DNA of 64,000 nucleotides from CBDFKF01 sp965248765 (GTDB taxonomy: Bacteria > Pseudomonadota > Alphaproteobacteria > VGEJ01), in assembly GCA_965248765.1 (NCBI GenBank), contig CBDFKF010000004.1, positions 558,001-622,000 of the forward strand, given 5' to 3'. Position numbers and translations under genes: made by a program. The notes under the pieces were generated by a model, which was not told where the DNA came from, did no database searches, and saw only the letters and a program-made list of their open reading frames with translations. Positions 45,375 to 54,716 of the stretch are shown one piece after another. How positions within the stretch are numbered: the first letter of the stretch is position 1; each line of letters begins with the position of its first letter.

Positions 45375-46563
45375 TTGCTCGGCGCCACGGCGAGCGCTGG
45401 TTACGCCCAAGCGCAAACGGCAACCGACTCGCTCAATGACCTCTGGGTGGTGATCTGCGATCCCGCCGTGCTCACAGCCGGCTCCGCGCTCGCAGCAACC
45501 TGCACCGACGTCATCTCGACCGGCACACCGGGCAGCGGCGGGCGCGCGGCAGCGGCCACGGCCGGCAATAATCTTGGCGTGACCAGCGCCCAGGGGCGGG
45601 TCTCGACCGCGGCGTCGATCCAGACCATAGAGGGCGTGCAGGATCGGATCGATGCCGTCCAGGAGAACGGCGGCGGCAGTGGCGATATGGAGCTAGGTCC
45701 GTTCAGCGCGTTTCTTCTCGGCAAGCTATGAGACCGGCGAACGCGACACATCCGCTTTCGAGACAGGCTACGACAATGACGGCTGGGGCCTCGCCGTCGG
45801 TGCCGACACCTCTGTCGGCGCGACTGGATTCGCGGGCCTTGCGCTTGGCTACAACCGGTCGAGCAACGATTTCGATGCCAACGGCGGCGAGCTTGATTCC
45901 GACTACTACTCGCTCACCGCCTATGGCGGCCTTGCCCCCAACGAGCACATCGTTATCGACGGGTATGTCGGCTATGCGCGGCTCGACTACTCGAACGAGC
46001 GCAACATCAACTTCGACCTCATCGACGGCGGTACCGGCCTGGTCATCGCCACGATCAACAGCCTCGCGGTTAGTGATACCGACGGCGATCAGGTCGTCGC
46101 AGGGGTTAATGGCAGCTACGATTTCTACGAGGGCAGCTTCTCCTTCGGGCCACACGCCGGCCTCGCCTACTCGCTCACCGATATCGACGGTTACACCGAG
46201 GCCGATTCCGCGGGCCTCGCCCTCACCCAGACCATTCGCTCCGCGAGCTCGATCGTCGGCGCCAATGCGGCCTACACAGCGAGCATGGACTGGGGTGTGC
46301 TGGTGCCGGCGGTACGGCTCGACTACGTGCATGAGTTCGACGACGATTCGCGCGCGATTCTGTCGAGCTTCGCCGGAGATCCGGCCGGCAACAACGTCCT
46401 CACCCTGACCGAAGATCCCGATCGTAATTTCTTTCAGGGCGGCGTTTCGGCGACCGCCATCCTTCCCAACGGCCTCATGCCGTTTGTCGACTACCAGGGC
46501 CTGTTCGGCCACAGCTTCTTGGAGAATCACCTGTTCAGCGCTGGCATCCGTTTCGAGTTCTAG
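45375..46563 (+). pseudogene. Autotransporter-type beta-barrel protein B, frameshift
   Basis: This is a paralogue of the preceding gene. The first frame holds the end of a signal peptide (ASAGYAQAQ), LWVVICDPAVLTAGSALAATCTDV and VQDRIDAVQENGGGSGDMELGPFSAFLLG. After a one-base shift at about 45722-45726 it continues YETGERDTSAFETGYDNDGWGLAVGADTS into a full barrel with LDYVHEFDDDSR, DPDRNFFQGGVSATAILPNG and the terminal AGIRFEF. The true 5' end lies upstream, in unclear frame; another shift near 45365 is possible. Protein A shares the same HEFDDDSR and DPDRN motifs. Confidence 0.68.
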
Positions 46564-46565
46564 GC

Positions 46566-47397
46566 TCAGCGCGCACCATCGACCCACTTGAGGACCTCGG
46601 GCCAGACGGCACCCCAGCAACAACCGTGATCGAAGTCCGGGAATAGGCGGAGCTCAGCGCCGCGACGCGCGAACCAGCTCGGCGGGCACCACGTTGTCGC
46701 GGCCACCGGCGAGATGAAGCTCGTGAAGATCCTCGCGCCTTGGCACCGTCGCGGGATTGAGCGAGGCGCCGAGCGATACGCCCCGCGGCTCGGCCCATGC
46801 CTCAGTATCGAGGTTGCCGGCGACGGTGACCACGCTCTCGACCTCTGGCATGCGCGCGGCCATGAGGAGGGCGAGCGCACCGCCCCCGCTGTGTCCGAGC
46901 AACGCCGCATACTCGTAACCGCCCTCGGCCATGAGTCGCCGCGCGATCGCCACCATGCTGCGCACGATTGCCGGCGCATAACGGCCCTCCGTCCACGCCT
47001 CGGTGGTGCACCTTGGTGCTGCGGCACCGTGGTAGCACGGGCGCCCCAAGAGGACGGCGGGGCGCGGATCGAGGACCAACAGGGTGAGCATCACCGGCAT
47101 CCGCGGGGTGGGATCGGCGTGGGCGATACGCGCATTCAGAAGCGGGGTGCCGTCGCCCTCGAGGTAGATGTGAAGCCTCCGGCCTGGCAACCGAGCAGCA
47201 GCGCGGTACATTATGTGAACAAAATCGCCTCCGACGACCGCGGCCCGTTCGAGTCCTAGGCGCGCTGCTGTGCGATCGTAGTGCTCGGCCGGCGCCGCGC
47301 ACGCCGCGAGCACCGCCGCCGCGACCGTGACGAGCGCGATCCGCCGCCGCGTTTCGCCTCGTTGGCCGTGCCTTAGAGCCGCGCCGCAGCTCACCAT
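46566..47397 (-). pseudogene. Secreted lipoprotein alpha/beta hydrolase, frameshift near 3' end
   Basis: The product has a lipobox after a hydrophobic run (VTVAAAVLAAC) and an alpha/beta-hydrolase fold with nucleophile motif LLGHSGGGALALL, a likely catalytic Asp in LAGGRDNVVPAEL and the His in FPDFDHGCCWG. The last part, RRGAELRLFPDFDHGCCWGAVWPEVLKWVDGA, is in the next frame after a one-base shift at about 46660-46672. In the unshifted frame a premature stop at 46654 removes the catalytic His. The substrate is unknown; the HIYLEGDGTP stretch near the start is typical of one uncharacterised lipoprotein hydrolase group. It diverges from the caspase gene. Confidence 0.75.
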
Positions 47398-47500
47398 CTT
47401 GTTGACTTCGCGTCGAATTTCCGCGCCTCGGTGTGATATCATCGCATTCAACGAAACGTCGATTTCTGGCAGTGTGCGACGCTTGGCCATAGCCCCCGTT

Positions 47501-49854
47501 ATGCACCGTTTATTGCTTCTGCCGCTCGCCTTCCTGGTTGCCGTCCTCGTTCTGATGGCGCCGCAGCCTCGCTCAATGCTTGCCCAGGAGGTGTCCGATC
47601 CGGACGAGCTGTTGATCGTCGATTGCCTGCTGCCCGGCAAGATCCGCAAGCTCGGTAAGCGCACCACGTACGTCACCCCGCGCCGGCCGGTCAGGACCGC
47701 CGCCGTCGACTGCGGGATCCGCGGCAGCGAATACACCTCCTACGATCGCGCCGATTACAAGACGGCGCTCGGAGTGTGGCTGCCGCTCGCCAAGCAAGGC
47801 GATCCGGTCGCCCCGAACTACGTCGGCGAGATTTACGAGAAAGGCCTCGGCGTCGATCCCCAGCACAAGCTCGCAGCGGATTGGTACCTGAAGGCCGCCG
47901 AGCAGGGCTTTTCCCAGGCACAGATCAACCTCGGTCAGCTGTTCGAGCGCGGCCTTGGCGTCCCGGCCGATATGACCCAGGCGTTGTTCTGGTATCGCGA
48001 GGCCTCGGGCCTGAGCGGCAGTGATATTCAGTTCGTCCCCTCTGGCGACGTCGCCGCGGAGCTCAAGACCCTGCGCGAGGAGATGCGGCGGCGCGACAGG
48101 ACGAGCTCCGCCGCCGCCGTGACGACGCCGAGGCGCGGCGCACTGAGCTTGAGGACGTGCGCGCCGCGCTTGAGGGGCGGATGCGCGAGGCCGAGGCCAA
48201 CGCCGATAGCGCCGAAATCGCGCGCCTCCAGGACGAGCTAGACCGCCGCGATGGCGAGCTTGCCCGCCAGCGGGCCGAGCTCGAGCGCGTCGGCGACGAG
48301 ATGCGCGTTTATGAGGATGAGTTCGCGCGTCTGCACGACCAGACCGAGCAATCGCGTGAGATGGGCGCCGTGGAGCTCGCCGCGCTGCGCAAAGAGGTAG
48401 CGCACCAAAAGCGCGAGACGGCCCGCGCCAAGGCTCAGCTTGACCACGCCAAAGCCCAGCTCCTGGGCGCCGAAGCCCAGCTCGAGGCCCGCCAGGCCGA
48501 GCTTGATGCCACCCGCGATGCACTGGACGTGGCCCGCGCAGACTTTACCCGACGGATCGAGGCGGCCCGCGCCGAGGCCAACGATGCCGAGGTCGCGCGC
48601 CTGACCGCTGAGCTCAAGGCGCGTGAGGCCGAGCTCGCCGGGCAGGCGGCGACGGTGAGCCAGCTTGAGCTACAGGTCGGCGATCTTCAGGACGAGACGG
48701 CCGTCCTGGTCGAGGCTCTCGGCGAGATCGGGCCGGCGGCGGGCGGCGCACCGCAGGAGCTTGCGAACGCGGCCCCAGTCATCGAGATGATCGATCCGCC
48801 GCTCCCCGTCACCCGCGGTGGCGCCCCCAACGTTCAAACCCGTTCCGCCGGCATCGATCGGGTGATCATCGGCAAGATTACGGCCCCCGTCGGCCTCATG
48901 GCGCTCACGGTCAACGACCGCGCAGCATCGGTCGACGAGAATGGGTTGTTCCAGGCGCCGGTCGCGGTCGGCACCGGTCCGACCCCTGTCACCATCGTCG
49001 CCATCGACAAGCAAGGCCTGCGCACCGCCCTAGATTTCGTGCTGACGCCGCCCGAGGTGGTGCAGACCGCCAAGAAGGCCGAAGAGCCTGCGCCGACGGA
49101 AGCGATCGATCCAGAGCTGTTCGGTGACTACTACGCGCTGGTGATCGGCAACAACGACTACACCAACATGCGCAAGCTCAATACCGCGGTGAACGATGCC
49201 GAGCACGTCGCCGAGGTATTGCGCACCAAGTACGGGTTCGAGACCAAGCTCCTGACCAACGCCACCCGCTACGACATCCTCAAGGCGCTGGCCGAGCTGC
49301 GCAAGGAGCTAACCGAGGACGATAATCTCCTCGTCTACTACGCTGGACACGGCGAGCTCGACCGTATCAACCAGCGCGGTTTCTGGCTCCCGGTCGATGC
49401 CGATACCGACATCACAGCCAACTGGATCTCCAACATCGATGTCACCGACCAGCTCAACGTGATGAGTGCAAAGCACGTGCTGGTGGTCGCTGATTCCTGC
49501 TATTCGGGGGCGATGACCCGCGCCTCGCTGGCCAAGATCGAGGGCGGCATGTCGGAGAAGGCGCGCACCAAGTGGCTCGAGGTGATGTCGGAGCAGCGCT
49601 CGCGCACGGTGCTGACCTCTGGCGGGCTGGAGCCGGTGCTGGATGCCGGCGGCGGCCAGAATCACTCGGTGTTCGCCGAGGCCTTCCTGAGCGTCCTGAA
49701 TGACAACGCCGCGATCCTCGAGGGCCAAAACCTGTATCGCGCGGTCGCTGAGAGAATCGCCGGCGCCGAGGTCGATCAGGTACCCGAATACGCGCCCATT
49801 AAGTTCGCCGGGCACGAGGCTGGCGATTTCCTCTTCGTTCCCCGCCCGATTTGA
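47501..49854 (+). pseudogene. Sel1-repeat/coiled-coil/caspase-like (C14) protein, one frameshift
   Basis: The product has a signal peptide (LLLLPLAFLVAVLVLMAPQPRSMLAQ), Sel1/TPR-like repeats (APNYVGEIYEKGLGVDPQHKLAADWYLKAAEQG and AQINLGQLFERGLGV), a long coiled coil rich in Ala, Glu and Arg, a beta-rich linker and a C14 peptidase domain: YYALVIGNNDYTNM, LLVYYAGHGEL (catalytic His codon at 49348) and VLVVADSCYSGAM (catalytic Cys codon at 49498). The N-terminal part and the rest are in different frames; the shift is at about 48090-48105, inside the coiled coil. The dyad is intact. It is likely a periplasmic or secreted peptidase. A secreted protein and a CHASE2 cyclase follow at 20- and 28-base gaps. 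Confidence 0.82.
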
Positions 49855-49873
49855 GCGGGGCGCGGTGACTCCC

Positions 49874-50512
49874 ATGCGACTGCGCCTGATCGCCTTCGCC
49901 GTCCTAATGGTTTTTGTCGTGGGCGGCGTCATAACGACGGCGGATGCTCGGCCGGTGGCGCTGGTGATCGACGTGACCGGCGCTTCGGAACCGGCGATCG
50001 AGCCGTTCGCCGAGCTCGAAGCGGGCACCGCCTTTGAGCTCGGCGAAGGGACGCGGGTCGAGTTCATGCACTACGCGACCTGCGAGGAAGTCGTGGTCGA
50101 GGGTGGCCGGCTCAGCCTGTCGGAGGAGCGCTACACGGTCGGGTCGGGCCGGGTGATCGATGTCCGGCGCGGCACGTGCCCGGATGAAGTGGTGCTCGGC
50201 GGCGACACCGACGTCGGGGGCGTGACCTTGCGCAGTGCCGGCGGCGATCTCAAGGTCAACCCGACACCGACCTTCGTGTTCGTCGGTGCGCGCTCCGGTA
50301 CTGCCGAGCGTGTGCAGCTCCTCCGCGACGGCACGCTCGTGCGTGAGGCCATCATCGCCGGCAAACGCTGCGACTGGTCCGAGGCCGAGCCATTGGAAAA
50401 GGGCAACTATGCGCTGCTCCTCGTGCTCGCCGACGGCGAGCCGCAGGAGATCGAGATCACGGTGAAGGGCCGCGCGCGCAAGGGGCGCCTGACGCTCGTG
50501 CGTCTCGACTAG
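49874..50512 (+). CDS. Secreted beta-rich protein, partner of the caspase gene
   Basis: The 212-residue protein has an N-terminal hydrophobic signal or anchor (LIAFAVLMVFVVGGVITTADA). A FecR-like beta domain follows (FAELEAGTAFELGEGTRVEFMHYATCEEVVVEGGRLSLSEERYTV), then a second beta-rich part with LLRDGTLVREAIIAGKRCDW. Cys pairs (ATCEE, RGTCPDE) may form disulfides outside the cytoplasm. It has no catalytic motif. It lies between the caspase-like and CHASE2-cyclase genes on the same strand, with gaps of 19 and 28 bases, so it is probably co-transcribed. The FecR-like label is tentative. Confidence 0.7.
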   Translation: MRLRLIAFAVLMVFVVGGVITTADARPVALVIDVTGASEPAIEPFAELEAGTAFELGEGTRVEFMHYATCEEVVVEGGRLSLSEERYTVGSGRVIDVRRGTCPDEVVLGGDTDVGGVTLRSAGGDLKVNPTPTFVFVGARSGTAERVQLLRDGTLVREAIIAGKRCDWSEAEPLEKGNYALLLVLADGEPQEIEITVKGRARKGRLTLVRLD

Positions 50513-50540
50513 CTGTGCGGCCGGTGGGGCGGCCGCCACT

Positions 50541-52564
50541 GTGAAAACGCTCGTTTCAACCGCCATAGGGTGCGCTTTGCTAGCCGCTGTCGCTACCTAT
50601 GTTGGCGCGACGATTCCCCTCTTTGAGGGCCTGTTGTTCGATGCCGCGGTGGCGGCACGGGCGGCGGCCTCATCTCCGAGGCCGCCGGAAGCGGAACGCG
50701 TAGCTGTCATAGCCGTTGACGCGCAGAGCCTCGCCTCCGCCGCGCTCGCGCCTTACCCCCGCACGATGTTCGGACCGATCTGGGCTCAAGCAATCGAGGC
50801 CGCTATCGGCGCGGAGGCCAAGGCGATCGCTTTCGATTTCTTGTTCTCCTACAGCGCCAATGCCCTGGCCGAGAGCTTTCCCGACCTCAAGGGCTACGAT
50901 CGCCCGTTCCTCAAGGCGTTGTTGCGCAACCGCGATCGCGTCGTCCTGGGCCGCGCGGAAACCGTGGTCCCGGTGCGACCTTACCACGCCGCCTTGCGGT
51001 TCAGCGCTGAAGCCCTCGGCCTGTTGAATGTGGAGGCTGAGCCCGATCAGGTCTACCGGACGCAGAGGACCGCGTTCGCCGGCGCCGCTGCAGACGCTCG
51101 CCGCAGCCGCCGCGCTCCGAGCCGGCCACGAGACGGTGCCCGGCGAAGTCGTCATTGCGCCTCGCCGCCATCCCGAAGCAATCCCGACGTTCGGTCTCGC
51201 CGCGGTGCTCCAATGCGCACGAGACGACCCCGCCGCCCTCGCCGCGGCCTTCCAAGACCGCGTCGTCTTCGTCGGCAGCACGCTCCACGATGAGGATCGC
51301 AAGCTGTCCGCTGCCCGCTTCATCCCGGCTGACGACACGCCGAAGCCGATGCTGAGCGAGGTCTGTCCCCTCCAGGCGCTCGCCGCCTCGAACCCGCGCT
51401 CCCGCTCGATACCCGGCGTCTATCTGCACGCCATGGTCGCCGAGAAGCGTGCTCACCGGCGCCGTCGTCACGCAGGCGGCTCCGCCCTGGAAGGCCTTGC
51501 TCGCGGCGCTGGCCGCGCTCTTGGGCGTGATCGCCGGCTTCCGCCTCCGTCCGTGGTTTGCGGTCGGTGTGGCGATCGTTTGGGGCGGAGCGATGTGGGG
51601 TCTGGAACTTGCTTTGCTGTACGCCGATTTCTGGCTCTATACCGCGACCGCGATCCTGGCCTATGTCATGCGTTTTCTCACCGAAGAGCGCAAACGGCTT
51701 CAGGTCCAGAACGCATTCGGTCATTATCTCGCGCCTGCCCTGGTCGATCGCCTCGTCGATCAACCGGGGGAGCTCAAGCTCGGCGGCACCCAGGAGGAGA
51801 TCACGATCATGTTCGCCGACCTCTCCGGGTTCACCGCGTTGTCGGGCCGCATCGGGCCGAGCGAGCTGGTAGCGACGACCAATCGCTACCTCGAGTTGAT
51901 GGCCAATGAAATCGACGCCGCGCACGGCTATGTCGACAAGTTCATCGGCGATGCGGTAATGGCGGTGTGGGGAGCGCCGTCGCCCCACCCCGACCATCCG
52001 CTGCAGGCGGTCGAGGCCGGGATGCGCATCGCCGAGAAAGTGGTGGCGATGCGGCGCGAGTCCGAGGCGCGCGGTGAGCCCGGGTTCGACATCAAGATCG
52101 GCATCAGCTCGGGGCCGGCGATCGTCGGCAACGTCGGTTCGGAACGGCGCTACAACTACACAGCGGTCGGCGAGACAGTGAACATCTCCGCGCGCCTCGA
52201 AGGACTGCCCGGCGTCTACGGCTGCCGAATCATCATCGGTCCCGGTACCGCGGCATTCGTCCGCGATACGATCATGCTCCGCGAGATCGACAGCGTTGTC
52301 GTCAAGGGGCGTGATGCACCGCTCGAGCTCTTCCATCCGATTGCGCCGATCGCCCAAACTACCGATGCCGACCGCCGGTTGGTCGAGGATTACGAGGCTG
52401 CCCTCGCCGACTATCGAGCGCAGCGTTTTGCCGAAGCGATCGAGATTTGGGAGCGCCACCCCGACGACGGGCCATCTGCGATGATGGCCCTGCGCGCGCG
52501 CGATTTCATCGACGAACCGCCGCCGCCGGATTGGAACGGCGCCTGGGTAATGACATCGAAATGA
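50541..52564 (+). pseudogene. CHASE2-domain adenylate/guanylate cyclase, two frameshifts
   Basis: Across three frames the product is one protein: an N-terminal membrane segment, an extracytoplasmic CHASE2 sensor (RVAVIAVDAQSLA, KAIAFDFLFS, then RVVFVGSTLHDE), membrane helices (LLAALAALLGVIAGFRL, VGVAIVWGGAMWGLEL, FWLYTATAILAYVM) and a class III cyclase domain (ITIMFADLSGFTALS with a metal Asp, KFIGDAVMAVWGAP, YTAVGETVNISARLEGL). Shifts lie at about 51078-51092 and 51441-51446; at the second, one extra A in GAGAAGCG restores AESVLTGAVV. The cyclase domain itself (from 51449) is intact. It should couple an external signal to cAMP or cGMP. Confidence 0.82.
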
Positions 52565-52610
52565 ACGACCTGAGACGCGGTCGTAGGACCTATCAAGGGC
52601 GATGTAACCG

Positions 52611-54704
52611 ATGAACGCGAAGACACCGGGCCGACTGGGCGTTGACATCGGCGGCACGTTTACCGACGTCGCGCTTGAGGTCGGACCGGCACGCTACACC
52701 GCCAAGGTCCTGACCACCGCCGCGGCACCCGAGCAAGGGGTGCTGGAGGCGGTGCGCACGGTTCTCGACCAGGCACAGCTCGCCCCTTCGGCGATCGGCG
52801 TGGTCATCCATGGCACGACGCTCGCCACCAACGCCCTCATCGAGCGCAAGGGGGCGCGCACCGCGCTCATCACTACCGAAGGCTTCCGCGACACCGTCGA
52901 GATCCGCCACGAGAACCGTTTCGATCAATATGATCTCCAGATCGACCTGCCCAAACCGCTGGTCCCGCGCCGTCTGCGCTTCGTCGTTCGCGAGCGCATG
53001 AATGCGCAGGGGCAGGTCCTGGTGCCGCTCTCCCAAGACGATCTTGCGGCGACCGCGACCGCGCTGCGCGCCGCCGAGGTGGAAAGCATCGCCATCGGCT
53101 TCCTGCACAGCTTCACCAACTCCGCCCACGAGGAAGAAACGGCCGAATACTTGCGCGGGCAGTTCCCCGAGGTACCGGTAACGCTCTCCTCAGAGGTCTC
53201 GCCGGAGATGCGCGAATACGAACGCCTGTCGACTGCCTGCGCCAATGCCTACGTCCAGCCCTTGATGGCTCGGTATCTCGGCAATCTCGGGCGCGACCTC
53301 GAAGCGGCGGGCCTCGCCTGCCCGCTGTTCCTGATGTCGTCCGGCGGCGGGCTCATGGCGCTCGAGACCGCCATGCGCTTTCCCGTGCGCCTCGTCGAAT
53401 CGGGACCGGCCGGCGGCGCCATCTTCGCCGGACGGATCGCTGCCGAATGCGGCCTCCATGAGGTGCTCTCCTTCGACATGGGGGGCACCACCGCCAAGAT
53501 CTGTCTGATCGACGCAGGCAAAGGACAAACCAGCCGCATGCTCGAGGTGGCGCGGGTCTATCGCTTCAAGCGGGGTAGCGGGCTGCCGCTACGCATCCCG
53601 GTGATAGAGATGGTCGAGATTGGCGCCGGCGGCGGCTCGATCGCCCGCATCGACGCCATGGGGCGCATCACCGTCGGTCCCGACAGCGCCGGCGCGGCAC
53701 CTGGTCCGGCCTGCTATGGCCAGGGCGGCACCGAGCCGACCGTTACTGATGCCGATCTGATCCTCGGACGCATCGATCCCGACCGCTTCTCGGGCGGCAA
53801 GCTCCGGCTCGATACTGGCGCCGCGACGGCTACCGTCAGCCAAGGCATCGGCGCGCGCCTTGCGCTCGATCCGCCGCTGGCCGCGCTCGGCATCAGCGAG
53901 ATCGTCGATGAGAACATGGCGAACGCCGCCCGGGTCCACGCCATCGAGAGCGGCAAGAACGTTGCTACCCGCACGCTCATCGCCTTCGGCGGCGCCGCAC
54001 CGCTGCACGCCACCCGGATCGCCGACAAGCTCGGGATCGATCGTATCCTGGTGCCAACCGGTGCCGGTGTCGGCTCGGCCATCGGTTTCCTGCGCGCGCC
54101 GTTCGCCTACGAGATCGTGCGCACGAGCCACCAGCAACTCACCGACTTCGATGTCGCGGCCGCCAACCGGCTGCTGGGCGCAATGCGCGATGAGGCCGAG
54201 GCAATTGTGCGCGAAGGCGCTGGCGGTGCGCATCTCCATGAACAGCGCTCGGCGTTCATGCGCTATCGCGGCCAAGGCCATGAGATCCGCGTTGAGTTGG
54301 AAGCGCAAGAGTACCGCGCGGACGACGGCGCGCTCCTGACCGCCGCCTTTGAGGAATGCTACCGCCAGCTCTACGGCCGCATCATACCGGGCGCCCCCGT
54401 TGAGCTGTTGAGCTGGGTGCTGACGGTGAGCAGCGAGGTCGAAGCAGCGCCAAGCGCGCCGCCTATCCCCGATGCCGAGGCGCCCGCCGCGAAAGGCCAG
54501 CGCGAGATCATCGATCCGGTGAACGGTACCGCCCTTAGCGTCCCCTATTTCCTGCGGGCCGAGCTTGCGCCGGGTGCCCCCATCTCGGGCCCCGCGGTCA
54601 TCGTCGAGGACGAGACCTCGACCGTGGTCGGCGAGGGCTTCGATGCCCGGATCGACGGCTTCGGCTATATTGACCTGCGTCGGCGCCCCGCCGCCACATC
54701 TTGA
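52611..54704 (+). CDS. hyuA: Hydantoinase/oxoprolinase subunit A
   Basis: HyuA is the ATP-binding half of N-methylhydantoinase/5-oxoprolinase-type enzymes, which open cyclic amides with ATP. The 697-residue protein has the actin-like phosphate loop GVDIGGTFTDVALE, THGTTLATNAL-type IHGTTLATNALIERKGA, the MGGTTAK motif in DMGGTTAKICLI, IGAGGGSIA and GPDSAGAAPGPACYG. These are standard for HyuA; the substrate (hydantoin, oxoproline or another lactam) is not resolvable. hyuB follows after 12 bases. Confidence 0.94.
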   Translation: MNAKTPGRLGVDIGGTFTDVALEVGPARYTAKVLTTAAAPEQGVLEAVRTVLDQAQLAPSAIGVVIHGTTLATNALIERKGARTALITTEGFRDTVEIRHENRFDQYDLQIDLPKPLVPRRLRFVVRERMNAQGQVLVPLSQDDLAATATALRAAEVESIAIGFLHSFTNSAHEEETAEYLRGQFPEVPVTLSSEVSPEMREYERLSTACANAYVQPLMARYLGNLGRDLEAAGLACPLFLMSSGGGLMALETAMRFPVRLVESGPAGGAIFAGRIAAECGLHEVLSFDMGGTTAKICLIDAGKGQTSRMLEVARVYRFKRGSGLPLRIPVIEMVEIGAGGGSIARIDAMGRITVGPDSAGAAPGPACYGQGGTEPTVTDADLILGRIDPDRFSGGKLRLDTGAATATVSQGIGARLALDPPLAALGISEIVDENMANAARVHAIESGKNVATRTLIAFGGAAPLHATRIADKLGIDRILVPTGAGVGSAIGFLRAPFAYEIVRTSHQQLTDFDVAAANRLLGAMRDEAEAIVREGAGGAHLHEQRSAFMRYRGQGHEIRVELEAQEYRADDGALLTAAFEECYRQLYGRIIPGAPVELLSWVLTVSSEVEAAPSAPPIPDAEAPAAKGQREIIDPVNGTALSVPYFLRAELAPGAPISGPAVIVEDETSTVVGEGFDARIDGFGYIDLRRRPAATS

Positions 54705-54716
54705 AACGAGCTTGCC

